A stretch of DNA of 46,357 nt. It comes from Myxococcota bacterium (lineage in GTDB: Bacteria; Myxococcota_A; UBA9160; UBA6930). The stretch spans positions 1 through 46,357 of the forward strand of contig JANQOX010000009.1 of the NCBI GenBank assembly GCA_028285625.1, written 5' to 3'. Below are positions 1 to 9,091 of the stretch, in pieces. Positions within the stretch are counted from its first letter, which is position 1. Every line of letters begins with the position of its first letter. Made by a program: the position numbers and the translations under genes. A model generated the notes under the pieces. It did no database searches. It was not told where the DNA came from and worked only from the letters and a program-made list of their open reading frames with translations.

Positions 1-70
1 CACCTGGGGCCCTCCGGAAGAGTGGTTTGAGGTTTCGCAACCCCATTCTCTCCGGAGGCCACCCCGGGTG
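1..70. repeat. Long imperfect hairpin / inverted repeat at window edge
   Basis: Bases 1-34 fold back on 39-70 with about 28 base pairs: 1-9 with 62-70, 11-18 with 51-58 (CCTCCGGA/TCCGGAGG), 19-25 with 43-49 and 31-34 with 39-42 around a TCGC loop, with small internal bulges. It lies just downstream of the minus-strand membrane gene. There is no T-run inside the window, so it is not a plain intrinsic terminator. It could be a REP-like element, an mRNA-stabilising 3' hairpin or part of something to the left. Confidence 0.6.
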
Positions 71-93
71 ACCAACGTTCTTGGACCTGACAG

Positions 94-1146
94 CTAGGCC
101 GCGGGTTCTTCGTTGCCGGTTTCGTCGCCGAACAGGTCCCGGTTGGCGCGGCGCAGGAACAGCAGGCCGATCGCCGCATTGAAGAAGATGAAGAAGTTGT
201 GCTGCACGATGCCGAAGGCCGTCATCTCGGCCGGGCGGTCCGGGAAGAGCGTCACCCACAGGGTGATGGCCGCGGCGCGCATCGGCGTCGGAATGGCGGC
301 CCCGAAGAAGATCACCGGCAGGTAGCCGAGCATCGCCAGAAAGCCGACCTCCACTCCGAACAGGCGCAGCGCCAGCGTGTAGACCGCCACCGCCGCCAGC
401 AGGGCGGGCGACCGCAGCACGACCACCCCCAGGTAGTGACCGAGGTTGGCCTGTTTGAAGGCGTGCAGGATGGGTCGGTCTCGCAGCGCGTTGCCGGGCA
501 GCAGGGCACCGCGGAAGTAGAGCAGCCATAGCACCAGGAAGAGGGCGGCCCCCCCGGCGAGCCACGGCAGCAGGGCGAACTGCTCGGGCAGGGTGTCGCT
601 GCTGAACGAGTAGCCGAGCGTGGCCCAGGCGAGCAGGTAGTAGAACTCGCAGAACATGATGAAGAGCATGCTCGAGCCGAGCTGCCAGCCCGGGACGCCG
701 CGGGTGCGGTTCAGGTAGAGGGCGATCGCGCCCTTGCCCACCTGCTCGTTGAAGATCGACAGGATGTAGGCACTGGCGCGCACGGGCAGCAGGTCGGCGT
801 AGCCGATCTTGGCGTTGAACCAGTTGACGACGCGCCAGAGGATCAACGTGTCGATCAGCAGGAACAGGACCGAGTACGGGACCATCAGCATCAGCCAGCG
901 GTCCCAGGCGACCGACGCGAAGACCGAACCCAGATAGGCCGGCACGCTCTGGTCGCCCGCGGCACCCGAGATGCGCACCCAGAGGTAGGCGAAGCAGGCG
1001 AGCGCGAGTGCCCAGGTGACGAGGCGCTGAAGGGTCGAGGACCCGCGCCGCGGGCCGATCTCCTCGGGGGCCGGTGTTCCGCCGACTCCCGTCGGCGGAA
1101 CAGAAGGCTTGCCGTCAGGAGCCATCGGGTCGGACGGATCGCTCAA
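94..1146 (-). CDS. Multi-pass inner-membrane protein, flippase/LPG-synthase-TM-like
   Basis: A 350-aa protein with a Pro-rich cytoplasmic N-terminus of about 40 residues followed by roughly eight hydrophobic segments, resembling the transmembrane region of lysylphosphatidylglycerol synthase / UPF0104 proteins, which handle lipid-linked substrates; that assignment is by overall pattern only. I chose a TTG start at 1146: it overlaps the stop of the upstream SDR gene as TTGA and has an AGGAGG seven bases before it. An ATG seven codons further in (1125) is the alternative. It is the second gene of a two-gene operon with the NAD(P)-binding protein. Confidence 0.6.
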   Translation of the reverse strand: MSDPSDPMAPDGKPSVPPTGVGGTPAPEEIGPRRGSSTLQRLVTWALALACFAYLWVRISGAAGDQSVPAYLGSVFASVAWDRWLMLMVPYSVLFLLIDTLILWRVVNWFNAKIGYADLLPVRASAYILSIFNEQVGKGAIALYLNRTRGVPGWQLGSSMLFIMFCEFYYLLAWATLGYSFSSDTLPEQFALLPWLAGGAALFLVLWLLYFRGALLPGNALRDRPILHAFKQANLGHYLGVVVLRSPALLAAVAVYTLALRLFGVEVGFLAMLGYLPVIFFGAAIPTPMRAAAITLWVTLFPDRPAEMTAFGIVQHNFFIFFNAAIGLLFLRRANRDLFGDETGNEEPAA

Positions 1147-2072
1147 GCGGAGTCCTCCTGGTCGGGCGCGAACGTTCGGTCGAGTGTGGTGTCGAGCGCA
1201 GTGAGCGTGAGCCCGAGCTGCGCGCAGGCGGGCCCGGGGTCGACGTCGTCGTCGTGCTCGAGCACCCCGAGCATGGCCTGGGTGACCGGCGGGCTGGGGA
1301 GAAGGGAGAGCAGCGCTACGAAGCACTGCACCAGCCAGAGGGGGATCGGCACGACCCGGGGCGCCGTGCCCAGACGCTGGGCGACGCGCCCGACCAGCTC
1401 GCGATGCGGCAGGCTCTCGGGTCCCGCGAGGTCGAGCGCTCGGGACTCGGCGCTGGTGTCGGAGGCCGCAGCCCGGATGGCCGCGACCACGTCGTCGGAG
1501 TCGATCGGCTGCTCGAGGCTTCGCCCCCCGCGCGCCAGCAGCACGAAGGGTGCGCCGGCCTTGCCACGCAGCGCCCCCGCTGCGATCTCGCCGGGGCCGA
1601 GGACCATGGGCACGCGCAGGACGGTCGTGGGGACGTCGCCATCCATCAGGATCTGCTCGGCCCGGCCCTTGGAGCGCAGGCAGGCGTTGCTGGCGTCGGG
1701 CGTGGAGCCCAGGATCGACAGGTAGACGATGCGGCGGATGCCGGCCGCCGCGGCGGCATCGCGCACGACCTCGGCCGAACGCTCGTGGGCGTCCTCGTAG
1801 GACGCCGACTTCGTCTCCTTGAGGATGCCCACCAGGTGCACCCAGGCCTCGCAGCCCCGCGCGATCTCGGTCAGGGCCGCTGCGTCACGCGGGTCGGCCT
1901 GATGGATGGTCGGCCGGCAGGCTTCGGGCAGCGCCTCGATCGCCGCCGCCGCGCGCGGCGACCGCACCACGGCGCGCAGGGCACCCGGCGTCCCGATCGC
2001 ACGGGCCAACGAGAGGCCCTGGTGGCCATTGGCCCCGGTGACCAGGAGGGGGGCGGGGTGGTCGCTCGACAC
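1143..2072 (-). CDS. NAD(P)-binding atypical SDR, NDUFA9/epimerase-like
   Basis: A 309-aa Rossmann-fold protein. The nucleotide-binding loop TGANGHQG lies at about residues 12-19, followed by an H-L-V-G-I-L strand typical of the complex-I NDUFA9-like atypical SDR branch. A YxxxK catalytic pair is not obvious, so a binding or sensor role is as likely as dehydrogenase activity. A hydrophobic stretch near residues 245-262 may attach it to the membrane, matching its coupling to the downstream membrane protein. The GTG start is six bases after a TAACCT -10 box, so the mRNA is predicted leaderless. Confidence 0.75.
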   Translation of the reverse strand: MSSDHPAPLLVTGANGHQGLSLARAIGTPGALRAVVRSPRAAAAIEALPEACRPTIHQADPRDAAALTEIARGCEAWVHLVGILKETKSASYEDAHERSAEVVRDAAAAAGIRRIVYLSILGSTPDASNACLRSKGRAEQILMDGDVPTTVLRVPMVLGPGEIAAGALRGKAGAPFVLLARGGRSLEQPIDSDDVVAAIRAAASDTSAESRALDLAGPESLPHRELVGRVAQRLGTAPRVVPIPLWLVQCFVALLSLLPSPPVTQAMLGVLEHDDDVDPGPACAQLGLTLTALDTTLDRTFAPDQEDSA

Positions 2073-2078
2073 CCGCCG

Positions 2079-2084
2079 AGGTTA
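2079..2084 (-). promoter_or_regulatory. -10 box TAACCT of leaderless SDR gene
   Basis: TAACCT on the minus strand ends six bases before the GTG at 2072, so transcription would begin at the start codon. No Shine-Dalgarno is present. Confidence 0.5.
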
Positions 2085-2166
2085 CCAGCGCCGGGGGCGA
2101 AAGCGCGCTCGGCGCAGCAGTTCGAGCGCACGGGTACCGGGCGCGTCCGCGGGCCGGATTCGCCGC

Positions 2167-2172
2167 TACTCT
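2167..2172 (+). promoter_or_regulatory. Putative -10 box of mscS
   Basis: GC-TACTCT about 57 bases upstream of the mscS ATG. It matches the gcTAnnnT form seen at other gene heads here. No convincing -35 is visible. Confidence 0.35.
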
Positions 2173-2229
2173 CCGCCCCCCGCAAGCGGCGCCCGCCTGG
2201 GGGCCCGCACCATCACGGAGGGAGGCCCC

Positions 2230-3048
<819 letters not shown>

Positions 3049-3069
3049 ACCCGGACCAGGCTTGCAGGG

Positions 3070-5310
3070 CTAGGCGTCGCCCGCGGCGCGCGGTCGGATC
3101 CGGATCGGCACCGACTTGTAGGCGGGCGTCTTGCTCTCGGCATCGAAGGCCTCGAGCGGCACGAGCGGGTTGGCCTCGGGAAAGTATGTGACGGCGCAGC
3201 CGCGCGGCACGTCGTAGGCCCGAGCGCGGAACCCCGGTGCTTGCCGTCGGGTCTCTCCGAATCGACTCTCGAGGTCGACGAGTTCGCCCTCGGCGATGCC
3301 GAGATCGCGCAGATCGTCGGCGTGCAGGAGCACGACGCGGCGGTCGCCCCGGATGCCTCGATAGCGGTCGTCCAGGCTGTAGACCGTCGTATTGAACTGG
3401 TCGTGAGTCCGCACGGTGGTCATGAGCAGCTCGCCCTCGCGCACGTCCAGCTCGGGCAGCGGCGCCACCACGAAGTGCGCGCGACCGCTCGGCGTGTCGA
3501 ACCGGCGCTCGCGCGGGGGCCGCGGCAGCACGAACCCGCCCGGCTCGCGGACGCGCTCGTTGAAGCGCTCGAAGCCGGGGATCACGCGCGAGATCGCGTC
3601 GCGCACGCGATCGTAGTCGGCCGAGAGGCCCTCCCAGTCGACCCGGGTGTCGGCCGGGAGCGCGGCCCGGGCGAGCCCCGCCACGATGGCGGGCTCGCTG
3701 CGTAGCTCGGGGCCGGCGGGGTCGAGCCGTCCCTCGCTTCGCTGCACCACGGCCATGCTGTTCTCGCAGGTCACGAACTGCGCGCCGCCGTGGCGCACGT
3801 CGCGCTCGCTGCGGGCGAGGCAGGGGAGCAGCAGCGTCTCCTCGCCAGCGACCAGGTGCGTGCGGTTCAAGGTGGTCGCCACGTGTACCGCGAGACTGCA
3901 GCGGCCGAGCGCTTCTTCGACCCGCGGCGTATCGGGTGTGGCGGCGGCAAAGTTGCCCCCCAGCCCGACGAAGACCGACGCGCGGCCTTCGGCCATGGCC
4001 TCGACGGCTTCGATCGTGCTGGTGCCGTGTCGGCGCGGCGGCTCGAAGCCGAACTCGGCGCCCAGCGCGTCGAGGAAGGCGCCGCTCGGTTTCTCGTAGA
4101 TTCCCATGGTGCGATCACCCTGCACATTGCTGTGGCCCCGCACCGGACACGGGCCGGCGCCCGGACGCCCGACGTTGCCGCGCAGCAGCAGCAGGTTCGA
4201 GAGCTCCTGTACGTTGGCGACGCCGTGGCGGTGCTGGGTGATGCCCATGGCCCAGCAGACGATGGTGCGCTCGGCCCGCGCGTAGATCTCGGCCAGCTCG
4301 CGGATCTCATCGCGCGAGACGCCGGCATCGCGGGCCAGCGTGTCTTCGTCCAGGGCGAGCAGCGCGTCGCGGAAGGCCTCGTAGCCCTCGGTGTGCTCTC
4401 GGATGAACGCGTGATCGATCACGTCGCCATCCGCCTCGTCGAGCCGCAGCAGCTCGCGCATCACTCCCTTGAGCAGCGCCACGTCGCCGCCGACGCGTAC
4501 GCGCACGAAGCGCTCGGCCAGGGCCGTCCCCCGGCCGAGCATGCCGAGGGGCTCTTTCGGGTGCTTGAAGCGTGCGATGCCGGGCTCGCGCAGTGGATTG
4601 ATCGAGACGATCCTGCATCCGCGGCGCGCGGCCTGCTGCAGCGTGGTCAGCATGCGCGGGTGGTTGCTGCCCGGGTTCTGACCCACCACCAGGACCAGGT
4701 CGGCCACCTCGAAGTCGTCGAGGCCGACGGTGCCCTTGCCGATCCCGAGCGTCCCGGTGAGGCCGGTGCCGCTCGACTCGTGGCAGAGGTTCGAGCAGTC
4801 CGGAAGGTTGTTGGTGCCGAACGCGCGCACGAACAGCTGGTACAGGAACGCCGCCTCGTTGCTGGTCCGACCCGACGTGTAGAAGATGGCCTGGTCGGGT
4901 TCGCCGAGGCTACGCAGCACCTCGCCGGCGCGCGCCAGGGCGCGGTCCCAGGAGATGGGCTCGAAGCGATCCGACCCGGGTCGCCGCACCATGGGTTCGA
5001 CCAGGCGCCCCTGCCCTTCGAGCCACTGGCCCGACTGCGAGAGCAGCTTCGATCGGGTCCAGCGCGAAAAGAAATCGCGGTCCACGCGCTTGTGCGTGGC
5101 TTCGTGGGCGACCGCCTTCGCGCCGTTCTCGCAGAACTCGAGATGCGGGCGCTTCGGGTCCTCGGGCCAGGCGCAGCCGGGGCAATCGAAGCCTTCGACC
5201 TGGTTGACCCGCGCCAAGGCCGGCACCGCGCGGCCGAGCCCGCTGCGAAGCGCGTGCCGCGCAGTCTCGACCACCGCCCGCAGCCCGCCGGCGGCCCGCT
5301 CTCTTGCCAT
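3070..5310 (-). CDS. Molybdopterin oxidoreductase alpha subunit, FdhF/YdeP-like
   Basis: A 746-aa molybdopterin-bis-guanine-dinucleotide oxidoreductase of the FdhD-associated formate-dehydrogenase-like (YdeP) type. Three cysteines near the N-terminus (C43, C46, C60) may hold a cluster. A Cys in SNLCHESSG (C176) sits where formate dehydrogenases carry the Mo-ligating Cys/Sec; no Sec-type UGA is needed. The C-terminal molydopterin-dinucleotide domain (about 600-740) is present. It lies nine bases after fdhD, whose product sulfurates this enzyme class. A TAGACT box whose first three bases are the fdhD stop codon ends six bases before the ATG, suggesting an additional internal leaderless promoter. 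The physiological substrate cannot be read from sequence. Confidence 0.88.
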   Translation of the reverse strand: MARERAAGGLRAVVETARHALRSGLGRAVPALARVNQVEGFDCPGCAWPEDPKRPHLEFCENGAKAVAHEATHKRVDRDFFSRWTRSKLLSQSGQWLEGQGRLVEPMVRRPGSDRFEPISWDRALARAGEVLRSLGEPDQAIFYTSGRTSNEAAFLYQLFVRAFGTNNLPDCSNLCHESSGTGLTGTLGIGKGTVGLDDFEVADLVLVVGQNPGSNHPRMLTTLQQAARRGCRIVSINPLREPGIARFKHPKEPLGMLGRGTALAERFVRVRVGGDVALLKGVMRELLRLDEADGDVIDHAFIREHTEGYEAFRDALLALDEDTLARDAGVSRDEIRELAEIYARAERTIVCWAMGITQHRHGVANVQELSNLLLLRGNVGRPGAGPCPVRGHSNVQGDRTMGIYEKPSGAFLDALGAEFGFEPPRRHGTSTIEAVEAMAEGRASVFVGLGGNFAAATPDTPRVEEALGRCSLAVHVATTLNRTHLVAGEETLLLPCLARSERDVRHGGAQFVTCENSMAVVQRSEGRLDPAGPELRSEPAIVAGLARAALPADTRVDWEGLSADYDRVRDAISRVIPGFERFNERVREPGGFVLPRPPRERRFDTPSGRAHFVVAPLPELDVREGELLMTTVRTHDQFNTTVYSLDDRYRGIRGDRRVVLLHADDLRDLGIAEGELVDLESRFGETRRQAPGFRARAYDVPRGCAVTYFPEANPLVPLEAFDAESKTPAYKSVPIRIRPRAAGDA

Positions 5311-5316
5311 GGGGCG

Positions 5317-5322
5317 AGTCTA
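5317..5322 (-). promoter_or_regulatory. Internal -10 box TAGACT embedded in fdhD stop codon
   Basis: TAGACT on the minus strand; its TAG is the fdhD stop, and exactly six bases separate it from the ATG at 5310. Predicts a leaderless internal transcript for the molybdoenzyme gene. Confidence 0.4.
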
Positions 5323-6195
5323 GCTGCTCGCGCTCGGCTCCGTGCTCGGGTCGAACGCGGCCGGACCGGTGACGCGCTGCTTTGCGCCGTACACCGAAAG
5401 CCCTTTCCCGCGCAGGAAGCCGACGACGGCGATGCCCGAGGCCTTGGCGAGCGAGACGGCCAGGGACGAGGGCGCCGAGACCGCGGCCACCAGGGGGATG
5501 CGCGCGGCGAGGGCCTTCTGGACGATCTCGAAGGAGACGCGCCCGGATACGAGCAGCGCGTGGCCGCCCAATGGCAGGCGCCCCTCGCGAGCCGCCCATC
5601 CCACGACCTTGTCCACGGCGTTGTGGCGGCCCACGTCCTCGCGCGTGACCAGCAGGCGGCCCGCGGCGTCGAAGAGGCCGGCGGCGTGCAGGCCACCGGT
5701 GTGGTCGAAGAGCGGCTGGGCGGCGCGCAGCCGGTCGGGCATCGGATACAGGGCGGTCGCTTCGAATCGGGCGGGGTCGTCTCCGAGCGGCGGTGCGCTG
5801 GCCAGCACCTGGTCGATGCTGGCCTTGCCGCAGACGCCGCAGCTCGAGCCGGCGAAGAGGTTGCGGCGCAGGCGCTCGAGATCGGGAGGCGGGCCCTCGA
5901 GCGTGGCGCGCACCACGTTGTCGAGCGCGGCGGGGTCGCGGGCGAGGCTCGCGTGGTGCACGGTGCGGATCGCTCCCGCGTCCGGGGCGATGCGTTCGGT
6001 GAGCAGAAAGCCCGTCGCCAGCTCGAGGTCGTGGCCGGGGGTGCGCATCACCACGGCGATCGGGGCGCCCCCCACCTGGATCTCGAGCGGCTCTTCGGTG
6101 GCCACCAGATCGGCGCCGGGCTCGGCCGCATCGTGCGCAAAACGCGTTCGCTCGACCTGCCGCAGGCCCTCGCGCCTGTCGTCGGTGTCGCTCAC
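5320..6195 (-). CDS. fdhD: FdhD, sulfurtransferase for formate dehydrogenase maturation
   Basis: A 291-aa FdhD: it moves sulfur from a cysteine desulfurase to the Mo cofactor of formate-dehydrogenase-type enzymes. The family's CxxC loop is present as CGVCGK (C119, C122), with the conserved TGFLLTE and TREDVGRHNAVDK motifs. The GTG start overlaps the stop of the hydrolase gene as GTGA. Its position between a cysteine desulfurase gene (sufS, same operon) and a molybdoenzyme gene fits the sulfur-relay role. Confidence 0.95.
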   Translation of the reverse strand: MSDTDDRREGLRQVERTRFAHDAAEPGADLVATEEPLEIQVGGAPIAVVMRTPGHDLELATGFLLTERIAPDAGAIRTVHHASLARDPAALDNVVRATLEGPPPDLERLRRNLFAGSSCGVCGKASIDQVLASAPPLGDDPARFEATALYPMPDRLRAAQPLFDHTGGLHAAGLFDAAGRLLVTREDVGRHNAVDKVVGWAAREGRLPLGGHALLVSGRVSFEIVQKALAARIPLVAAVSAPSSLAVSLAKASGIAVVGFLRGKGLSVYGAKQRVTGPAAFDPSTEPSASS

Positions 6196-7046
6196 GTGCG
6201 TGCGGCCTTCGGCGCGGCGGGCGTCCGCGGGCCCGCGACCTGGCGGAGAAACTGGCGGATGCGCTCGAAGTAGGCCGCGCCCCCCACCATCACCAGGTCG
6301 TTGTGGCCCGCGCCGCGAATGCGCTCGAAGGCCTTGGGCTCGGGTGCGCGGCGATAGAGCCGCTCACCGAGCTCGAGCGGCACGATGCGATCGCGGTCGC
6401 CGTGAAAGAACAGGACCGGCGCGCGCAGGCCGCCGATCTGGCGATCCGCAGGGAAGCGGCCCTTCACCAGCGGTCCGAGCCCGAACCCGAGGGTCACCTT
6501 CACCATGTCGGTGAGCGAAGAGAACGTGCTCTCGAGGATCACGCCGGCCAGCGGCCGGCCGGTGGCGACGCCCACGGCGACGGCACCGCCGAGCGATCGT
6601 CCCAGCAGGACCGTGCGCTCGGGCGGCCGCCCCGCACGCTCGATGGCGCGCAAGCCGGCTCGCGCATCGAGGTGGACCCCGGCCTCCGTGGGCCGGCCTT
6701 CGCTCTTGCCGTAGCCGCGGTAGTCGAGCAGCAGCACGTCCACGCCCAGGCGCGCGAGCTGAGCGGCGTTGGGCAGGCGGTGGGATGCGTTGCCCGCGTT
6801 GCCGTGCAGGAAGAGCAGCGAGAGATCGAGGGGGTCGCCCTGGGCGGGCAGGCGGAAGGCGTGCAGCCGAACGCCGTCCTCGGTCTCGATCCAGGTCTCC
6901 TCGGCTTCGACGCCGAGCGACGCGGGCGAAATGCCGCCCCCGCGCGTGGGCTGGAAGACGACACCGTCGAGCAGACGCTCACGGAAGAGCATGACCACGA
7001 GGACCACCGCCATCGTGGTCAGGAGGACCGTGCCGAGGGCCCTCAC
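6192..7046 (-). CDS. Membrane-anchored alpha/beta hydrolase (ABHD13/BEM46-like)
   Basis: A 284-aa serine hydrolase with an N-terminal signal anchor (about residues 5-22) and an alpha/beta hydrolase domain. Visible: the oxyanion HGNAGN (81-86), nucleophile elbow GRSLGG with Ser151, acid in HGDRDRIVP (Asp219) and His248 in GAGHND. This is the arrangement of the BEM46/YfhR branch. GTG 7046 was chosen because it overlaps the upstream stop as GTGA; longer frames upstream lie inside the DUF59 gene. Its function inside a SUF/FdhD operon is unknown. Confidence 0.85.
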   Translation of the reverse strand: MRALGTVLLTTMAVVLVVMLFRERLLDGVVFQPTRGGGISPASLGVEAEETWIETEDGVRLHAFRLPAQGDPLDLSLLFLHGNAGNASHRLPNAAQLARLGVDVLLLDYRGYGKSEGRPTEAGVHLDARAGLRAIERAGRPPERTVLLGRSLGGAVAVGVATGRPLAGVILESTFSSLTDMVKVTLGFGLGPLVKGRFPADRQIGGLRAPVLFFHGDRDRIVPLELGERLYRRAPEPKAFERIRGAGHNDLVMVGGAAYFERIRQFLRQVAGPRTPAAPKAART

Positions 7047-7357
7047 TCGAGCCCGAGGTCGAGCCTCGCTTCGTCGGTCATCATGCTCGGGTCCCACGGC
7101 GGGTCCCAGACCAGCTCGAGCTTCACGTCCGTGGCGCCCTCGACCGTGCGCGCCTTGGTCTCGATCTCGGCGGGCAGGATGTCCGCAGCCGGGCACATGG
7201 GGGTCGTCAGCGTGAACTTGATGTCGACCACGCCTCCGTCGTTGACGGCGACGTCATAGATCAGGCCGAGCTCGTAGATGTTCACCGGGATCTCGGGGTC
7301 GAACACGGTCTCGAGCTGCTTGACCACGCTGTCCTTGATCTCTTCCTGGGTCGGCAT
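7043..7357 (-). CDS. DUF59/MIP18-family Fe-S assembly protein (SufT/PaaD-like)
   Basis: A 104-aa MIP18-family protein, a helper for delivering Fe-S clusters that is often the last gene of SUF operons (SufT/SUF-associated DUF59). Motifs: FDPEIPVNIYELGLIYDV (about residues 19-36), the conserved Cys in TTPMCPAAD (about 56) and the C-terminal VWDPPWDPSMMT. The ATG follows GGAGGATCC, a good Shine-Dalgarno. It sits between sufU and the hydrolase gene. Confidence 0.9.
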   Translation of the reverse strand: MPTQEEIKDSVVKQLETVFDPEIPVNIYELGLIYDVAVNDGGVVDIKFTLTTPMCPAADILPAEIETKARTVEGATDVKLELVWDPPWDPSMMTDEARLDLGLE

Positions 7358-7368
7358 GGATCCTCCGG

Positions 7369-7824
7369 CTACTCGGTCTTCGCCACTTCGCCCGACCCCT
7401 CCATGGCCGAACGGAGGGTGTGCCAGGCGAGCGTCGCGCACTTGACGCGCATGGGAAATTCTCGGACACCCGCGAATACCGCGAGCTTGCCGATCTCGGG
7501 GTCGAACTCGGGCTCGGTGAGCGGGTCGCCGGTCACCAGGTCGTGGAACCGTTCGAAGAGCTTCTCGGCTTCGGCCACGGGCCGGCCCTTCACGGCGTCG
7601 GTCATCATCGAGGCCGACGCCGTCGAGATGGCACAACCCGAACCCTCGAAGCCCACGTCGACGACGACACCGTCCTCGAGCTTCACGTGCACCTTGACCT
7701 TGTCGCCGCACAGCGGGTTGAAGCCGTCGGCAGCGTGGTTGGCGCCCTCGGGCACGCGGAAGTTCCGCGGGCTCTTGTTGTGGTCGAGGATGGTCGTCTG
7801 GTAGAGCTCTCGCAGCTCGGACAT
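7369..7824 (-). CDS. sufU: SufU/IscU-type Fe-S scaffold or sulfur-transfer protein
   Basis: A 151-aa IscU-like protein that receives sulfane sulfur from SufS. The three conserved cysteines are C39 (NPLCGD, with Asp41), C64 (GSGCAIS) and C129 (RVKCATL). The insertion between the second and third cysteines is of SufU rather than IscU character. The ATG is preceded by AAGGAAA. It follows sufS by 22 bases. Confidence 0.93.
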   Translation of the reverse strand: MSELRELYQTTILDHNKSPRNFRVPEGANHAADGFNPLCGDKVKVHVKLEDGVVVDVGFEGSGCAISTASASMMTDAVKGRPVAEAEKLFERFHDLVTGDPLTEPEFDPEIGKLAVFAGVREFPMRVKCATLAWHTLRSAMEGSGEVAKTE

Positions 7825-7846
7825 CAGCGTCGGTTTCCTTGCGAGT

Positions 7847-9091
7847 TCATGCGAACATCTCGTTCACGCTGTGCAGGGCACGGACGAGCGCGTCGATGTC
7901 CGAGCGATCGTTGTACGCGGCAAGCGAGGCGCGCGCCGTGGCGGGGACGCTGAAGCGGTCCATCACCGGCTGCGCGCAGTGGTGGCCGGTGCGCACGGCG
8001 ACGCCCTCTTGATCGAGGATGGTGCCGATGTCGTGGGCATGGGCGCTGTCCAATACGAAGGACAGCACGCCCGCCTTGTGCGGTGCGGTGCCGATCAAGC
8101 GCAGGCCCGCGACCTCGGAGAGCGCCTCGGTGCCGTAGGCCAGCAGCGCATGCTCGTGCTCGGCGATGGCGTCCAGGCCCGTGGCCTCGACCCAGGCGAG
8201 CGCCGCGCCCAGCCCCACCACACCCGTGATGTCCGGGGTGCCCGCTTCGAACTTGTGTGGGATGTCGGCGTAGATCGTCTCGTCGAAGGTCACGCTGAGG
8301 ATCATCTCGCCGCCGCCCTGGTAGGGCGGCATTGCCTCCAGGTGTTCGGCGCGGCCGTAGAGCGCGCCCACACCCGAGGGCCCGAAGACCTTGTGGCTCG
8401 AGAAGGCGTAGAAGTCGCAGCCCAACTCCTGGACGTCGATGGCCATGTGCGGCGCGGCCTGGGCGCCGTCCACCAGCACCGGCACGCCCTTGGCATGCGC
8501 CATGGCGACGATCTCGGCAATGGGGTTGACGGTGCCCAGCGCGTTCGACACGTGGGTCACGGCCAGGATGCGCGTGCGGGCGCCCAGCAGATCGTCCAGC
8601 GCTTCCAGGTCGAGCACACCGCGGTCGTCGATGGGGACGACGCGGAGCGTGGCGCCCTTCTCCCGGCAGAGCATCTGCCACGGCACGATGTTCGAGTGGT
8701 GCTCCATGTGGGTGATGAGCACTTCATCGCCCGGCCCGACCCGCTCACGGCCGAAGGTGGCGGCCACCAGGTTGATGGCCTCGGTGGTGCCGCGGGTGAA
8801 GATGATCTCGCGTGTCTCGGCGGCGCCCAGAAAACCGCGCACGCGCTCGCGCGCGGCCTCGAAGGCGTTCGTCGCGCGCTGGCTCAGCTGGTAAACGCCC
8901 CGGTGGATGTTGGCGTAGTCGCGCCGCTGGAACTCGGCCATGGCGTCGATCACGGCCCGCGGCTTCTGCGAGCTGGCGGCGCTGTCGAGGAACACGAGCG
9001 GCTTGCCATGGACCTGCTGGTCCAGGATCGGGAACTCCTTGCGCACCTGTGCCAGGTCGAAAGCGTGCGACTGCTTGGCGGCGGAGCTCAC
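7847..9091 (-). CDS. sufS: Cysteine desulfurase SufS
   Basis: A 414-aa PLP-dependent group-II cysteine desulfurase that mobilises sulfur from cysteine for cluster assembly. Lys234 in SSHKVFGPSG binds PLP; Cys372 in RTGHHCAQP carries the persulfide; HHSNIVPW and DGAQAAPH cofactor motifs are present. GTG 9091 overlaps the sufD stop as GTGA and gives the usual N-terminus (FDLAQVRKEFPIL at 11-23). A much longer open frame upstream is only a shadow over sufD. Confidence 0.96.
   Translation of the reverse strand: MSSAAKQSHAFDLAQVRKEFPILDQQVHGKPLVFLDSAASSQKPRAVIDAMAEFQRRDYANIHRGVYQLSQRATNAFEAARERVRGFLGAAETREIIFTRGTTEAINLVAATFGRERVGPGDEVLITHMEHHSNIVPWQMLCREKGATLRVVPIDDRGVLDLEALDDLLGARTRILAVTHVSNALGTVNPIAEIVAMAHAKGVPVLVDGAQAAPHMAIDVQELGCDFYAFSSHKVFGPSGVGALYGRAEHLEAMPPYQGGGEMILSVTFDETIYADIPHKFEAGTPDITGVVGLGAALAWVEATGLDAIAEHEHALLAYGTEALSEVAGLRLIGTAPHKAGVLSFVLDSAHAHDIGTILDQEGVAVRTGHHCAQPVMDRFSVPATARASLAAYNDRSDIDALVRALHSVNEMFA

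Noticed and set aside
3790..6273. An 827-codon plus-strand frame over fdhD and the molybdoenzyme
   Set aside because: Same reason: antisense frame without motifs.
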